64,000 bases of DNA from assembly GCA_002092835.1 (NCBI GenBank), contig LVWL01000019.1:236267-300266 (forward strand). The letters run 5' to 3'. Source of the stretch: Campylobacter concisus. Lineage in GTDB: Bacteria; Campylobacterota; Campylobacteria; Campylobacterales; Campylobacteraceae. Numbering within the stretch: position 1 is the stretch's first letter; each line of letters opens with the position of its first letter. The notes beneath the pieces were generated by a model. It was not told the DNA's origin. It did not search any database and saw only the letters and a list, made by a program, of their open reading frames with translations. Shown one piece after another: positions 37,537-47,929 of this stretch. The position numbers and the translations under genes are program-made.

Positions 37537-38550
37537 ATGCAAAAAATAGAAATTTTTAGATTTAATGCAAAAAAGGATATTTTGTCGTATTTTAAACCAT
37601 ATTTTTTAGAAATTTTAGATTACGCAAACCTCGACGAGCTATTTTTGCATATTAAAAAGATTGATCCGTATTTTCAGCCAACAACTGGCTTTGTGAAAGT
37701 AAATGATGTCGCAGTGAACACTACTGAACCATTAGTAAATTTATATGAAAAATTTGCAGGCGAGCTTGTGATTTCGCCACTTGATGAAAAACGAGCGGTT
37801 TTAGATCTTGAGATAAATGATGACGACTTTTGGGAGAAATTTAAGCCATTTGATAAATTTTGCAATCAAGCAGACAAAGAATTTTATGCAAGCTTAAAGC
37901 CATATTTTTATGCTGATTTTGTGAGAGAATACGAGCCAAATTTTATAGGTGCAGCAGCCATCATACTAGCTCATCATCTTTATAAAAAAGAAAAAAATGA
38001 TGAGATCATGAGGCTTATCAACAATGAAAATGGTATTTTGATAGCTTGCAAGATTGATGATTTTATCTTTGGCGGAAGCGAAATTTATACCGAAGCGATT
38101 AGGTTTTTTAAAGAAATTTTAGGGATAAAAGAGGACGAAACCGCAAAAAACGAGCTTAAAAATATAAAAAGTTTGGATAAATTTAAAGAGTTCAAAATAG
38201 CCATAAGCGATAAAATCCCTGAAAATTTAGATAAATTTAGAGCAAATTTTATAAATCTAAACAATAAATTTCCTTGTGGATTTGAGCTTTTAAAAGTAAA
38301 CGAAAAGCTTGCATTTGCATTTGCAAGCAAGACCATCTTTAATGCGTTTGATAGCGGGGCTGATTTTTTACTAGCTAGCAATGATGCTGAGTTTTATATG
38401 TTTGACACGCTTTCAAAAAAGCTTGAAAAATTTGCAAACAGAAGTTTGCAGGATTTTTATATTTTAAGAGCTAGCGAACTGATCGAGCTTGAAAATGGCA
38501 AAATTCCAGCAAGCCTAAAAGAGCATACGCTAAAAGTAAATCTAGTCTAA
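37537..38550 (+). CDS. Conserved epsilonproteobacterial protein of unknown function
   Basis: A 337-residue protein with no motif I can name surely. It begins IEIFRFNAKKDILSYFKPYFLEI, which resembles a beta-grasp-like N-terminal domain, has a DYANLDELFLHIKKIDPYF region, and ends with ADFLLASNDAEFYMFDTLSKKLEKFANRSLQDFYILRASELIEL. A gene of similar size sits next to thiL in C. jejuni. No cysteine cluster or transmembrane segment is present, so it is likely cytoplasmic. Divergent from thiL. Confidence 0.6.
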   Translation: MQKIEIFRFNAKKDILSYFKPYFLEILDYANLDELFLHIKKIDPYFQPTTGFVKVNDVAVNTTEPLVNLYEKFAGELVISPLDEKRAVLDLEINDDDFWEKFKPFDKFCNQADKEFYASLKPYFYADFVREYEPNFIGAAAIILAHHLYKKEKNDEIMRLINNENGILIACKIDDFIFGGSEIYTEAIRFFKEILGIKEDETAKNELKNIKSLDKFKEFKIAISDKIPENLDKFRANFINLNNKFPCGFELLKVNEKLAFAFASKTIFNAFDSGADFLLASNDAEFYMFDTLSKKLEKFANRSLQDFYILRASELIELENGKIPASLKEHTLKVNLV

Positions 38551-38559
38551 CCTAAAAAT

Positions 38560-39000
38560 TTATTTTTGCAAAGTTGCATTTTGCTCACTTAAGGCTTCTT
38601 CTTTTTCGTCTTCTTGCCTTATCTCATCGTACCTTGCTTTGGCGTTTTCATAAACACCAGCCGGCAGGCTTATGTTTAAATCGTCCCTTAAGCTCATCAC
38701 ATCATCACAAGCATTTTGGTAGCCAAGGTCGCAACTTTTCATATAATAACTCACGCTAAGCTCGATATTTGAGTGTTTTTTTAGATCACTATCCATTTGC
38801 TCATTTATCTCTTCATTTACAAACATATCGCCCAAAGCCTCGCACGAAAGCACATCTTTTTGCTCACAGCCATCATAGAAAATTTCATACGCAGCTACGT
38901 AATCTCCGGTATTTAGCGCCTCAATACCTCTGTCATAATCATCAATATCAAAGCTAAATGCTAAATTTAAAGCTAGGATTAAAAAAACTATTTTTTTCAT
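38560..39000 (-). CDS. Secreted small Sel1/TPR-like protein
   Basis: A 146-residue protein with a signal peptide (KKIVFLILALNLAFSFD), followed by DRGIEALNTGDYVAAYEIFYDGCEQKDVLSCEALGDMF and SVSYYMKSCDLGYQNACDDV, cysteine-bridged repeats like those in Helicobacter Hcp proteins. Probably periplasmic. The repeat pairs Cys residues eight apart. Function unknown. Shares 4 bases with murF. Confidence 0.7.
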   Translation of the reverse strand: MKKIVFLILALNLAFSFDIDDYDRGIEALNTGDYVAAYEIFYDGCEQKDVLSCEALGDMFVNEEINEQMDSDLKKHSNIELSVSYYMKSCDLGYQNACDDVMSLRDDLNISLPAGVYENAKARYDEIRQEDEKEEALSEQNATLQK

Positions 39001-40420
39001 ATAAAGCTCGGTGCATCGTTTGAAAATAGTATAAGATCGCCAGCACGCGTATCTTGAGCTAGAATTTCTTGCATTTTATTTTTATCCTTTAAGATGATGA
39101 TCTTTGGCTTTACGATGTGCTTTAGTAAAACTTCAGCATTTAGCGAGCTTGTGATGATGACAAGATCAAAAATTTCATTTATCACCTTGGCTAAATTTGC
39201 ATTTTGTTCCGCATCGCTCTCGACGATGCCTGGTGTTAGCAGCACTTTTCTACCAGCGTAAGTGCTTACAAGCTCGTAGCTTGCGCTCATGCCTGAGAAA
39301 TTTCCATTAAAACTATCGTCAATTATCAACTTACCGCCAGCCTCGATCTTGCTTAGGCGGTGCTCTACGTTTTTCATCTTAGATAGCGCTCTATCTACCG
39401 CTTCATCGCTCATTTTTAGGTATCTTGCCACCTTGATGCAAACGGCTAAATTTGTAGCGTTAAATTTGCCAAGAAGAGGCGAGGCGTAGCTCTTGCCATC
39501 AAGTGTAAATGAAATTCCATCTAAATTTGCGTTTATATCTTTTAGGCTCTCATTGTAAATTTCTAAATTTTGGCTTGGCTCTTTCTTTGTCGAGCTATGT
39601 AAAAAAGCCCTTTGCAAGCGAGCGCTTTGAAGTGCCTCTAGCTTTGTCGCGCGGATATTATCAAGCGTTTTAAAGTACTCAATGTGTTGCGCGCCGATCT
39701 CGCCAACGATGACGATTTGCGGATTTAGAAATTTAGTGATCTCTAGGATGTCGCCCTTTAGCCTAGCGCCTGCCTCTACGATGTAAATTTGCGTTTGCTC
39801 GCTTAAATTTTCATTGATATCTTTAATGATACCAGCCATTGTATTTACGCTGCGAGGTGTTTTGTAGCAGACAAAGCTGTCTTTTAAAATTTCAAATAAG
39901 AAATTTTTGATGCTCGTTTTACCGTAGCTTGCGGTGATTAAAATGATCTTTAGCTCTTTATTTGCACCCAGTTTTTTAAGTGCCTTGTTTTTAAATCCTT
40001 GAAATTTTATCTTTTCTAAAATTTCACTAAAAATAGGCTCACAACCAAGACAAAAAGTGGCATAGGAGCCAAAAATGCCTTGTGGATGATGAAATTTAAA
40101 GCGTAGTTTAAGATGATAGCGCAAGCAAGGATCACAAAAAAGTGCTTGATCCTGGCGGTAAAGACTAGCTTTTTATCAAGTTTTTTATGCCAAAGATAAA
40201 GAGCTGGTAAAAGCGCAAAGTAAAAATAGATAAAAAACCACTTGCCAGTCGTGTAAAAAAGCACCAACGGCACAATAAAGAAAAAGACGTGCCAAGCGGG
40301 CTTTGTGAAGTGAAAGAGCACGCGCTCAGGCCTATATGAAAACCACTGAAAGCAAGTAATCACATAAAAAGCGAGTGCAAAGATAAATAAAACTGTGCTT
40401 ATGCTTAAAAATATACTCAT
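38997..40420 (-). CDS. murF: UDP-MurNAc-tripeptide:D-Ala-D-Ala ligase with N-terminal membrane domain (frameshifted)
   Basis: Adds D-Ala-D-Ala to the peptidoglycan precursor. The N-terminal about 130 residues hold five hydrophobic helices (SIFLSISTVLFIFALAFYVI and on), which is unusual outside Campylobacterota. The catalytic part has ITASYGKTSIKNFL (P-loop), MAGIIKDINE, IYIVEAGARLKGD, and IDDSFNGNFSGM. The two parts are in different frames meeting at the A5 run 40029-40033. Adding one base restores 474 residues. Because murF is essential, a sequencing deletion is likely. Confidence 0.9.
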
Positions 40421-41202
40421 CTTATCTCCTCGATCCCGCTCTCATCATCATCTAGCACGACATTTTTAGCTTCATCTAGCTCAAATTTTAGCCCTTTTTC
40501 TATCTCTTCACTTATAAATTTAGCGTGAAGTAAAAAGAAAAAATGATCACCGCTAAGCGGAAAAAATGAACTATTTTTAATGAGCTTATGTATGCTCTCT
40601 CCGCTTGTTATAGGCGTTGCTTTGTCATTTTCTCCCCAAAATATAAAAGCCTTGCCACTAAAGCTGGCAAAATGCTTCGTAAAATCCTCATCAACTACGT
40701 TTTTTAGGGTCTCATACATCACTCTGCTCATACCGCTCACATCTTTTGTGGCAAAGAGTTTATAAAATTTTCCAAATCCAAAAAACTTAAAAATTTTAAA
40801 AATAGCGATCTTTGCGCGCACGATAAATGGCTTTTTAACAACTATGCCAGCTGAGCTTAAAAGCACAAGATATGGCGGCTTTAGAAGCGTTGCGACCTTG
40901 CCACCAAAGCTATGACCTACGATGATATCTGGCTTTATGCTAAGCTCACCACAGAAATTTTCAACAATTTTTGCATAATCGCTTGTTTTTAAAGGATCAG
41001 TAATTGAGCTTTTACCAAAGCCTGGCATGTCGATATAGACATGGCAAAACTCGTTTAGATAGTGCCCAAAAGCCTTTTTCATTATCTCTTTGTTTGCGCC
41101 CCAGCCGTGCAAGAAAAGCACTATTTTTTTGCATTTTGGATTTACTACTTCGTAGCTGATCTCATACTCGTCTGAGCCGTACTTTACCGCCCTACTCGCC
41201 AT
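40417..41202 (-). CDS. Alpha/beta-hydrolase
   Basis: A 261-residue hydrolase with the oxyanion region VLFLHGWGANKEIM near 28, the nucleophile elbow IVGHSFGGKVA near 95 (GHSFGG), FIFWGENDKATPIT near 195 and catalytic His in LSGDHFFFLLH. Substrate unknown. I place the start at the ATG at 41202 (MASRAVKYGS). An upstream in-frame ATG at 41238 overlaps the antitoxin frame more. Overlaps murF by 4 bases and the antitoxin stop by 11. Confidence 0.8.
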   Translation of the reverse strand: MASRAVKYGSDEYEISYEVVNPKCKKIVLFLHGWGANKEIMKKAFGHYLNEFCHVYIDMPGFGKSSITDPLKTSDYAKIVENFCGELSIKPDIIVGHSFGGKVATLLKPPYLVLLSSAGIVVKKPFIVRAKIAIFKIFKFFGFGKFYKLFATKDVSGMSRVMYETLKNVVDEDFTKHFASFSGKAFIFWGENDKATPITSGESIHKLIKNSSFFPLSGDHFFFLLHAKFISEEIEKGLKFELDEAKNVVLDDDESGIEEIR

Positions 41203-41422
41203 CGTTCTCTCTTTTTTTTGCAGTATAAATGCTCTCAAGCACGCTCACTGCTTCGCAAAGGCGCTCATACTCTTCCATATTTAAAAGCACTGCTTCAAAT
41301 TTATTATTTTTTACAATAACCGCTCTTTTTAATTCATTAGCTCCCACACGAGAGAGCACTGAACTAAAATTTCTAACCACTTCAGTTGCTGTATAAATTT
41401 CATCTTTTGTAAAAGTTACCAT
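41192..41422 (-). CDS. Orphan Phd/YefM-family antitoxin-like protein
   Basis: A 76-residue protein (MVTFTKDEIYTATEVVRNFSSVL with RAVIVKNNKFEAVLLNMEEYERL) that fits the Phd/YefM antitoxin DNA-binding fold. The ATG at 41422 has AAAGAG at good spacing; a GTG at 41428 is also possible. No toxin of RelE, Doc or Txe type is next to it; the neighbours are a hydrolase and ddl. It is conserved at this place in the genus as I recall, so it may have become a chromosomal regulator. Confidence 0.75.
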   Translation of the reverse strand: MVTFTKDEIYTATEVVRNFSSVLSRVGANELKRAVIVKNNKFEAVLLNMEEYERLCEAVSVLESIYTAKKRENDGE

Positions 41423-41486
41423 TGTCACTCTTTGTGTAAAATTTTACGTAAAATATCACAAAGTACTTTATAATCTACTAAATGGC

Positions 41487-42527
41487 CTAAATTTTTCCGC
41501 GACCTTTTACTGAAGTGATCGAGTTTATAAAGCTATAATCGATCTTTATATTACGCTCTCTTGGAAGTGAGTTTGCAAGAGCATTTAAAGTGCTCTCAAA
41601 ATCCTCAAATAGATAGTTTGCAAGGCTTCCTGGATTTGGATTTATCTCATTTAGATAGACCTCATCATCTATCACGAAAAAGTCGCATCTAATGATCGCT
41701 CCGTCAAATCCACAATCATAAATTTTTGAAAAGTTAAATTTAAGCTTTTGCTTTAGCTCTTCAGAAATTTCAGCCTCTTTTACCTTGTTCTCATTTGAAA
41801 AGCTAAGATACTTTTGCTCGTAGTCAAGAAATTCTTTCTTTTTTGGCTCTTCGATGATAGAAAATTTTATCTTTCCATCTATCTTACAGCCTGCAAGGTT
41901 GTACTCTTTTACTCCCTTTATAAAAGGCTCGACAAGCACATCCTTATCAAACTCAAATGCCACGTCTTTTGCATAAGCTAGCTCGCTGGCGTCATGCACT
42001 ATATTTACGCCGATGCTACTTCCAAGTCTTGCTGGCTTTAAGATAATAGGATAGTGAAATTTTGGCTCACTTTGACGAGTTAGCATCTCATAGTCAAGCG
42101 CCTTTACATCAGCTTTTTGCGCTAGAAATTTAGTAAGCTCTTTATTGTAGCTAAGCGCACTTACTTCAAGCCTTGGACCTATATATTTTATGCCGTAAAA
42201 GTCAAAAAGCGCTGCTATCTTGCCATCTTCGCCGTCCATGCCATGGATCAAATTTATAATGACGTCGCACTCTACTTTTTTATCGCCAAAGAGAGAGTGT
42301 ATGAAAAATCCACCTTTAGACAAAATGAGCTTTTTTGAATTTTTGTATTTGCCTGAGCTAAAGAAATTTGCTCTCATATCTTTTTGCTCAATAAGATAAA
42401 AATCTCTATTTGCATCACAAAATATAAATTTTAGCTCTTGTTTTAGGACATTTTTTAAAACTATCGCACTAACTATGCTTATCTCATGTTCATAGCTCTT
42501 TGCTCCAAATATTACACCTAAATTCAT
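41487..42527 (-). CDS. ddl: D-alanine--D-alanine ligase
   Basis: Makes D-Ala-D-Ala for peptidoglycan, upstream of MurF, whose gene is nearby. The 346-residue ATP-grasp protein has [17 protein letters not shown] near 4-20, [27 protein letters not shown] near 92-118, [11 protein letters not shown] near 160, [14 protein letters not shown] and the metal-binding [16 protein letters not shown] near 300. Larger than enteric Ddl, as in other Campylobacter. It lies 11 bases after ruvA. Confidence 0.96.
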   Translation of the reverse strand: MNLGVIFGAKSYEHEISIVSAIVLKNVLKQELKFIFCDANRDFYLIEQKDMRANFFSSGKYKNSKKLILSKGGFFIHSLFGDKKVECDVIINLIHGMDGEDGKIAALFDFYGIKYIGPRLEVSALSYNKELTKFLAQKADVKALDYEMLTRQSEPKFHYPIILKPARLGSSIGVNIVHDASELAYAKDVAFEFDKDVLVEPFIKGVKEYNLAGCKIDGKIKFSIIEEPKKKEFLDYEQKYLSFSNENKVKEAEISEELKQKLKFNFSKIYDCGFDGAIIRCDFFVIDDEVYLNEINPNPGSLANYLFEDFESTLNALANSLPRERNIKIDYSFINSITSVKGRGKI

Positions 42528-42538
42528 CTTTTTAATCC

Positions 42539-43096
42539 TTATCCTAATTTCTTTAATGCTTCTTTTATAAGATCACTCGTATTTTCACTCTTGCACTCAG
42601 GCAAAATTTTTACTATCTTCTCACGTTTAAAGCCAAGCGCCTCAAGTGCCAAAAGCGCTTCGTTTTGGTAGCTTGGCACGCTCTCATCACTTATAAGTTT
42701 TGCATCACTTAGCTCAGCTATGATGCGTCTAGCAGTCTTTGGTCCGATACCTGGCACACTTTTAAAGGTATCTGCATCGCCACTTATTATGGCGTTTGTA
42801 AATGCCTGTGAGCTAAGGCTTGAGCAAACTGCCATTGCCGTACTTGCTCCTATTCCATTCAGCTTTATTAGCATTTCAAACATTTTTTGCTCGTTTGAGT
42901 CTAAAAAGCCGTAGAGTAGATTTGCGTCCTCTCTTATGATCTGCGTTATAGCAAGTTCAACTTTTTCACCTTTACTAAGTTTGGCCGAGCAAAAAAGCGA
43001 TATGAAAATTCCATAACTTACGCCGCTATTTGTCTTAAGTATCACAAATGCAGGGTCTTTTTTGCTGACGATACCTTCGATTGCTTTTATCATCAT
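42539..43096 (-). CDS. ruvA: Holliday junction branch migration protein RuvA
   Basis: RuvA forms the tetramer that holds four-way DNA junctions for RuvB. The 185-residue protein has the N-terminal OB fold ([31 protein letters not shown]), two helix-hairpin-helix motifs ([15 protein letters not shown] and [16 protein letters not shown]) and the C-terminal RuvB-binding three-helix domain ([20 protein letters not shown]). Starts just after the fapA-like stop. Confidence 0.96.
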   Translation of the reverse strand: MMIKAIEGIVSKKDPAFVILKTNSGVSYGIFISLFCSAKLSKGEKVELAITQIIREDANLLYGFLDSNEQKMFEMLIKLNGIGASTAMAVCSSLSSQAFTNAIISGDADTFKSVPGIGPKTARRIIAELSDAKLISDESVPSYQNEALLALEALGFKREKIVKILPECKSENTSDLIKEALKKLG

Positions 43097-43110
43097 TTAA
43101 CCTTTTATTC

Positions 43111-45024
43111 TTAGAAATTTGTATCTGTGTAGTCTTCTAATTTATTTGACTTTTTGATCTTATACTCAGCCTCATCGCCATCGCCGATCTTCTCCAAAGT
43201 AATAGCATGTGCGGTTTCATTTTGCTTTGAGATATAAGTGACATTTTGTGGAGGATCAACGATAACAAATCTAATCTCATTTAGTTCAACCCAGTTGCCT
43301 CTGTTTATCACTTTTGCAGAAAATATTCCATTTTGCATGATCTCAAGCTCATCTTTTAAAGTAGCTAGCAACTCTTTTTTATCCTTAAAAATTTTTAGCA
43401 AAGTGTTGTATTCATTGACTAGACCTTGATACTCTTTTAGCTTTTTCATAAAGGTAACTGGTGGTATCACTTTAGCTTTTGAGAGCTCTTCTACCTTTGC
43501 TTTTATGGTATAAATCGAGTCTTTATTTTCATTTATGACATTTTTCTTTGTTTCAATATTTTTTAGAAGTGAGGCAAGCTCTGCTTTTGTATTTTCGATC
43601 TTATTTAATTGCTCTTGCGTAGCCTCAGCACTTTCAGGCATTTTGCTAGTATCGATTATAAATTTATTATCAGTGCCTCTTAGATATCTTACGTCTATTA
43701 AATGTGAAGCTGTGATAGTGCAGTTTGAGCCAAGCGTGTTTATTTGGATATTTTGAGCAGTTATAGAGCCACCAACGACGCTATTTATCTTAACTCTTTT
43801 TGCTACGACATTTCCGCCTTCTAGCCTATCTATCTCAACATTTTCAGCTTCAACCTTACCGATATGGATAGAAATTTTTGCATTCTTTGCATAAATTTTA
43901 GCCTTTTGGTGTGTTTGACCGCCGATTATTACTTCATTTGCTTTAACCATCGCATTTGCACCGACGTTTCCTTTAACCTCGATCTCGTCAGCCTCCACGA
44001 TGATACCAGTGCCGATGGCGTCTTTTATAGTATCAGTTTCCCTAACCACCAAAGTCACATTTGTGTCAGTACCTGCTTGAATAGAGCCAGTTATTTTAAA
44101 ATTTGCTTCATTTATCTCTATACGCTCTTCAATATCAAATGAGCCATTTTTCTCAACTACATATCCTGATTTTTTAGCGATATATATTATGCTATCGTCA
44201 TTTTCTACTCTCTCTATATTTTCGCTTATACTTATCTCTTTGCCAGTATCTTCTTTTGGCTTTTCTACTGCTAATAATTTACCTCTCGCATCACGGCCAT
44301 TTTGCCCTTCGTGAGACTTTTTTTCTTCCATTATCACTTCATCTTGTGCCACGCCAAAAACAAAACCTCTATCAGCGTAATCAACCTTATCTTCCTCTTT
44401 TATCGCATCAAGTTTATCTTTGTAGTAGTAAAGTATCTTTGCATCGGTAGCTTTTTTTGGATTTATACCTTGTGTTATGTTTAGTATGTAGTCTTTATCA
44501 AGTTCACCCTTTACATGCACAACTGAGGCGATTTGTTTTAACTCATCTTTTAGTTTGCCAATCCTTATACCTATTAAAATTTGAGCTTTCATAAGCTGTT
44601 TGGCGATATATTCAAAAAGCTTATCTTCGTAATGCTGTTCGTATTCACAATCTTTTGTGGCTTTTACCTTTGCGACTACTTTTGTAACCGTTGAATTTAC
44701 ACCGATTTCTATCTTTGGAAGCTTTGGTACAGCATTTAGCCTAACATCAAAAAATTCCACGTCATAGACCTGCTCGATCTCTAGTGTCTCGTCAAGGTAA
44801 AAAGTATTATCATCAAAAAAGTCTAAATTTTCTTCAGGGACAAAAACTGGCTCTTCATTATCTTTATTTTTATAATAAGTCAAAATGTCTAAAATTTTAA
44901 AATCTATAAATTCTACCGGTACGCTGTGTTGCTTGCTTAATTCTTTAAGCGATATATAAGGTGTTGAAGTTTGAATTTGCGTTGGCGGTAAAAATCTCTC
45001 GTTTTCTTGCACGTTCTCGCTCAA
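43111..45024 (-). CDS. FapA/DUF342-domain protein
   Basis: A 637-residue protein. The middle (about 270-480) contains a right-handed beta-helix of the FapA/DUF342 type: FKITGSIQAGTDTNVTLVVRETD and the repeated VKGNVGANAMVKANEVIIGG, AENVEIDRLEGGNVVAKRVKINSVVGGSI pattern, with sharp turns and Asn ladders. About 485-570 is a coiled coil (EQLNKIENTKAELASLLKNIETKK). No catalytic site is known. Starts with TTG at 45024 (a GTG lies at 45012). Divergent from murJ and just upstream of ruvA. Confidence 0.8.
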   Translation of the reverse strand: MSENVQENERFLPPTQIQTSTPYISLKELSKQHSVPVEFIDFKILDILTYYKNKDNEEPVFVPEENLDFFDDNTFYLDETLEIEQVYDVEFFDVRLNAVPKLPKIEIGVNSTVTKVVAKVKATKDCEYEQHYEDKLFEYIAKQLMKAQILIGIRIGKLKDELKQIASVVHVKGELDKDYILNITQGINPKKATDAKILYYYKDKLDAIKEEDKVDYADRGFVFGVAQDEVIMEEKKSHEGQNGRDARGKLLAVEKPKEDTGKEISISENIERVENDDSIIYIAKKSGYVVEKNGSFDIEERIEINEANFKITGSIQAGTDTNVTLVVRETDTIKDAIGTGIIVEADEIEVKGNVGANAMVKANEVIIGGQTHQKAKIYAKNAKISIHIGKVEAENVEIDRLEGGNVVAKRVKINSVVGGSITAQNIQINTLGSNCTITASHLIDVRYLRGTDNKFIIDTSKMPESAEATQEQLNKIENTKAELASLLKNIETKKNVINENKDSIYTIKAKVEELSKAKVIPPVTFMKKLKEYQGLVNEYNTLLKIFKDKKELLATLKDELEIMQNGIFSAKVINRGNWVELNEIRFVIVDPPQNVTYISKQNETAHAITLEKIGDGDEAEYKIKKSNKLEDYTDTNF

Positions 45025-45147
45025 AATTGATCCATTTCACATAAAATTTAGCTCTTATTATCGCTAAAATTTTATTAAATTTGGGTTATGTAAGCTTTAA
45101 AGCATCTTTTGTTACTATTGCGTTTTCAAATTTAATTTAGGCGAGCG

Positions 45148-46548
45148 ATGTTTATAAAAGGTTTTTTCTCAAACTCAGTTGGCATCATGACTTCAAGGAT
45201 TTTAGGGCTTATACGAGATCTTTTAACGGCTTCTATCCTTGGTGCTGGCATATTTAGCGACCTCTTTTTTATAGCATTTAAGATACCAAATTTATTTCGC
45301 CGCATCTTTGGCGAGGGTGCCTTTACGCAGGCATTTTTGCCAAATTTTACAAATAGCAAGAAAAAAGCGATCTTTCAGGCTGAAATTTTCATCAAATTTC
45401 TGCTTTTTATAGGCGTTTTGACGCTTCTTGTAAATTTATTTACGCCCTACTTTATAAAGATCATCGCAAGCGGCTTAAGCGAGCAAAATATCACAGACGC
45501 AGTGCCGCTTGTGCGTATAAATTTCTACTATCTAGCCCTTGTTTATATCGTCACTTTCATGGGTGCGCTTCTTCAGTATAAAGGGCATTTTGCCACGACT
45601 GCGTTTTCTACTGCACTGCTAAATTTAGCCATGATCGCATCGCTACTTTTAGCTCGTGGCAAGAGCGAGAGCGTAGTTGCGCTTTATCTTAGCTTTGGCG
45701 TTGTTTCAGGCGGCATTTTACAGGTTTTAATACATCTAATCGCCATGAAATTTAACGCCTTAAGTAAAATTTTTTGGGGTGGTCTAAGCGGATATTTTAA
45801 AGGCAAAAGAGCGCAGAGCAAAGGCTTTTTTATAAATTTCTACCATGGCTTACTTGGCTCAAGTGCTATGCAAATAAGCGCATTTATGGATACTTGGCTG
45901 GCTAGCTTCTTGGTAAGTGGCTCGATAAGTTACCTCTTTTATGCAAATAGAATTTTTCAGCTCCCACTCGCCATCTTTGCGATCGCGCTCTCTCAGGCAC
46001 TCTTTCCAAAGATAACCAGACTTTTAAAGCAAAAAGACGAGGCTAACGCCCTAGTTTGGACGAAAAAGAGCTTTTACCTGCTTCTTTGCGCCCTGCTAGC
46101 AGCCACGATCACAGGCGTCGTGCTAAGTGAGTTTATCATCTGGCTCTTGTTTGAGAGAGGAAATTTCGTAAGAGCAAACACCATTGAATGCGCTAAGGTG
46201 CTAAGTGCCTATTTGGTGGGGCTTACGCCATTTGGACTGGCTAAAATTTTCTCACTTTGGCTTTACGCAAATATGAAGCAAAAAGAGGCTGCCAAAATTT
46301 CTATCATCTGCCTTGTGATAAATTTGATCCTAGCTGTCATTTTGATGCAAAAATTTGGAGCAGCTGGCCTTGCATTTGCAAGCTCGCTTGGGGGATTTTT
46401 GCAGCTTATTTTATATATAAGAGCCTTTGGAGCTAAGCGATTTTTAGCTATAATCGAGCCTAAATTTATAGCCGCTATTGCACTTTTGGCGGTTTTGCTC
46501 TATTTTGGTTTAACATTTTTAAAGGATATATTTAATGCGAATTTTTGA
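45148..46548 (+). CDS. murJ: Lipid II flippase MurJ
   Basis: Flips undecaprenyl-PP-MurNAc-pentapeptide-GlcNAc to the periplasm. The 466-residue protein has the MVF/MATE-type fold with 14 predicted helices. Signature segments are [23 protein letters not shown] near 11, [20 protein letters not shown] near 48 and the Arg-rich cytoplasmic turns such as [10 protein letters not shown]. Its stop overlaps the cysS start by 14 bases. Shares the region with ddl and murF across the divergent block, so cell-wall genes cluster here. Confidence 0.94.
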   Translation: MFIKGFFSNSVGIMTSRILGLIRDLLTASILGAGIFSDLFFIAFKIPNLFRRIFGEGAFTQAFLPNFTNSKKKAIFQAEIFIKFLLFIGVLTLLVNLFTPYFIKIIASGLSEQNITDAVPLVRINFYYLALVYIVTFMGALLQYKGHFATTAFSTALLNLAMIASLLLARGKSESVVALYLSFGVVSGGILQVLIHLIAMKFNALSKIFWGGLSGYFKGKRAQSKGFFINFYHGLLGSSAMQISAFMDTWLASFLVSGSISYLFYANRIFQLPLAIFAIALSQALFPKITRLLKQKDEANALVWTKKSFYLLLCALLAATITGVVLSEFIIWLLFERGNFVRANTIECAKVLSAYLVGLTPFGLAKIFSLWLYANMKQKEAAKISIICLVINLILAVILMQKFGAAGLAFASSLGGFLQLILYIRAFGAKRFLAIIEPKFIAAIALLAVLLYFGLTFLKDIFNANF

Positions 46549-47929
46549 TACTTCTAAAAGAGAAAAGGTTGAGTTTAGCCCTATTAAAGATGGTGAAGTT
46601 AGCATCTATCTGTGCGGTCCAACGGTCTATGATGACGCGCATTTGGGACATGCAAAGTCAGCCGTTAGCTTTGATCTTTTAAGAAGGGTCTTAAAAGCGC
46701 TTGGCTACAAGGTCAAATTTGTAAGAAACTACACCGACATCGACGATAAAATTTTAAATAAAATGGCGCAAACTGGCCAAAGCCTAGAGGAGATCACAAA
46801 CAAATATATAGCGCACTATGAGAGCGACATGGGTGCTTTAAACGTGCTTGATCCAGACTTTAAACCAAAGGCTACGCAGTGCTTGGAGGCGATCATCAGC
46901 TACATCAAGGTGCTTATGGATAGAGGTGTGGCGTATAAGACGAGCGATGGAATTTACTTTGACACAAGCAAGGATAGTGGCTATTTTAGCATTAGCGGTA
47001 AGGATAACAACACCGATCTAATCGCGCGTGTGGCAAGTTTTGGCGAGAAAAGAGACGAGAAAGACTTTGTGCTTTGGAAATTTGACGAAAAATGGTACGA
47101 GAGCCCATTTGGCAAGGGTCGCCCTGGCTGGCACACCGAGTGTGTAGCGATGATAAGGGAGTTTTTAAGCGATAAAGAAAATGATAAATTTGAGATCGAC
47201 ATCCACGCTGGTGGCATCGACCTACTCTTTCCGCACCACGAAAACGAAGCAAGCCAGTGCAGATGTGCCTATCATAAAAATTTAAGCAAATACTGGATGC
47301 ACAATGGCTTTATAAAAGTAAATAACGAAAAGATGAGCAAAAGCCTAAATAACAGCTTTTTCGTAAAGGATGCCCTAAAAAATGTTCATGGTGAAGTGCT
47401 TAGATTTTATCTGCTTACAAGCCATTACAGGGCTCATTTTAATTATTCAGATGAAGACTTGGTGGCTTCAAAAAAGAGACTTGATAAAATTTACCGCCTT
47501 AAAAAAAGGGTTGATGGCGTGCAAGCAGGTGTAATAAATGAGAGCTTTAAAAATGAGCTACTTGAAGCACTAAGTGATGATCTAAACGCTTCAAAAGCAC
47601 TTGCAAGTGTTGATGAGTTTGTAAAAACAGCAAACGAAAGGCTTGATAATAGCCCAAAGGATAAAGCTTTCAAGGCTGAAGTAGTGGCAAATTTAGAGCT
47701 TATAAGTGAAATTTTAGGCATTGCTAGCACAAATTATGTTGAGTATTTTCAGTTTGGCGTAAGTGATGAGCAAAAAGAGCAGATAAAAAGGCTTCTTGAT
47801 GAGCGCGCGGCAGCCAAAAAAGAGAGAAATTTTGCAAGGGCTGACGAGATAAGAGACGAGCTAGAAAAGATGAATATCTCTATCATGGATACACCAAATG
47901 GCGCAGTTTGGGAGAGAAATAATGAATAA
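46535..47929 (+). CDS. cysS: Cysteinyl-tRNA synthetase
   Basis: Charges tRNA(Cys). The 464-residue class I synthetase has the HIGH-like HLGHAKS near 36 (in [20 protein letters not shown]), the zinc residue Cys near 28, [17 protein letters not shown] near 227 with metal-binding His, and KMSKSLNN near 268. Coupled to murJ by overlap and to the ABC exporter by an 8-base overlap. Confidence 0.97.
   Translation: MRIFDTSKREKVEFSPIKDGEVSIYLCGPTVYDDAHLGHAKSAVSFDLLRRVLKALGYKVKFVRNYTDIDDKILNKMAQTGQSLEEITNKYIAHYESDMGALNVLDPDFKPKATQCLEAIISYIKVLMDRGVAYKTSDGIYFDTSKDSGYFSISGKDNNTDLIARVASFGEKRDEKDFVLWKFDEKWYESPFGKGRPGWHTECVAMIREFLSDKENDKFEIDIHAGGIDLLFPHHENEASQCRCAYHKNLSKYWMHNGFIKVNNEKMSKSLNNSFFVKDALKNVHGEVLRFYLLTSHYRAHFNYSDEDLVASKKRLDKIYRLKKRVDGVQAGVINESFKNELLEALSDDLNASKALASVDEFVKTANERLDNSPKDKAFKAEVVANLELISEILGIASTNYVEYFQFGVSDEQKEQIKRLLDERAAAKKERNFARADEIRDELEKMNISIMDTPNGAVWERNNE

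Noticed and set aside
41192..41422. A full toxin-antitoxin module
   Set aside because: Only the antitoxin-like half is present. The overlapping neighbour is an alpha/beta-hydrolase with a GHSFGG nucleophile elbow, not a RelE- or Doc-type toxin.
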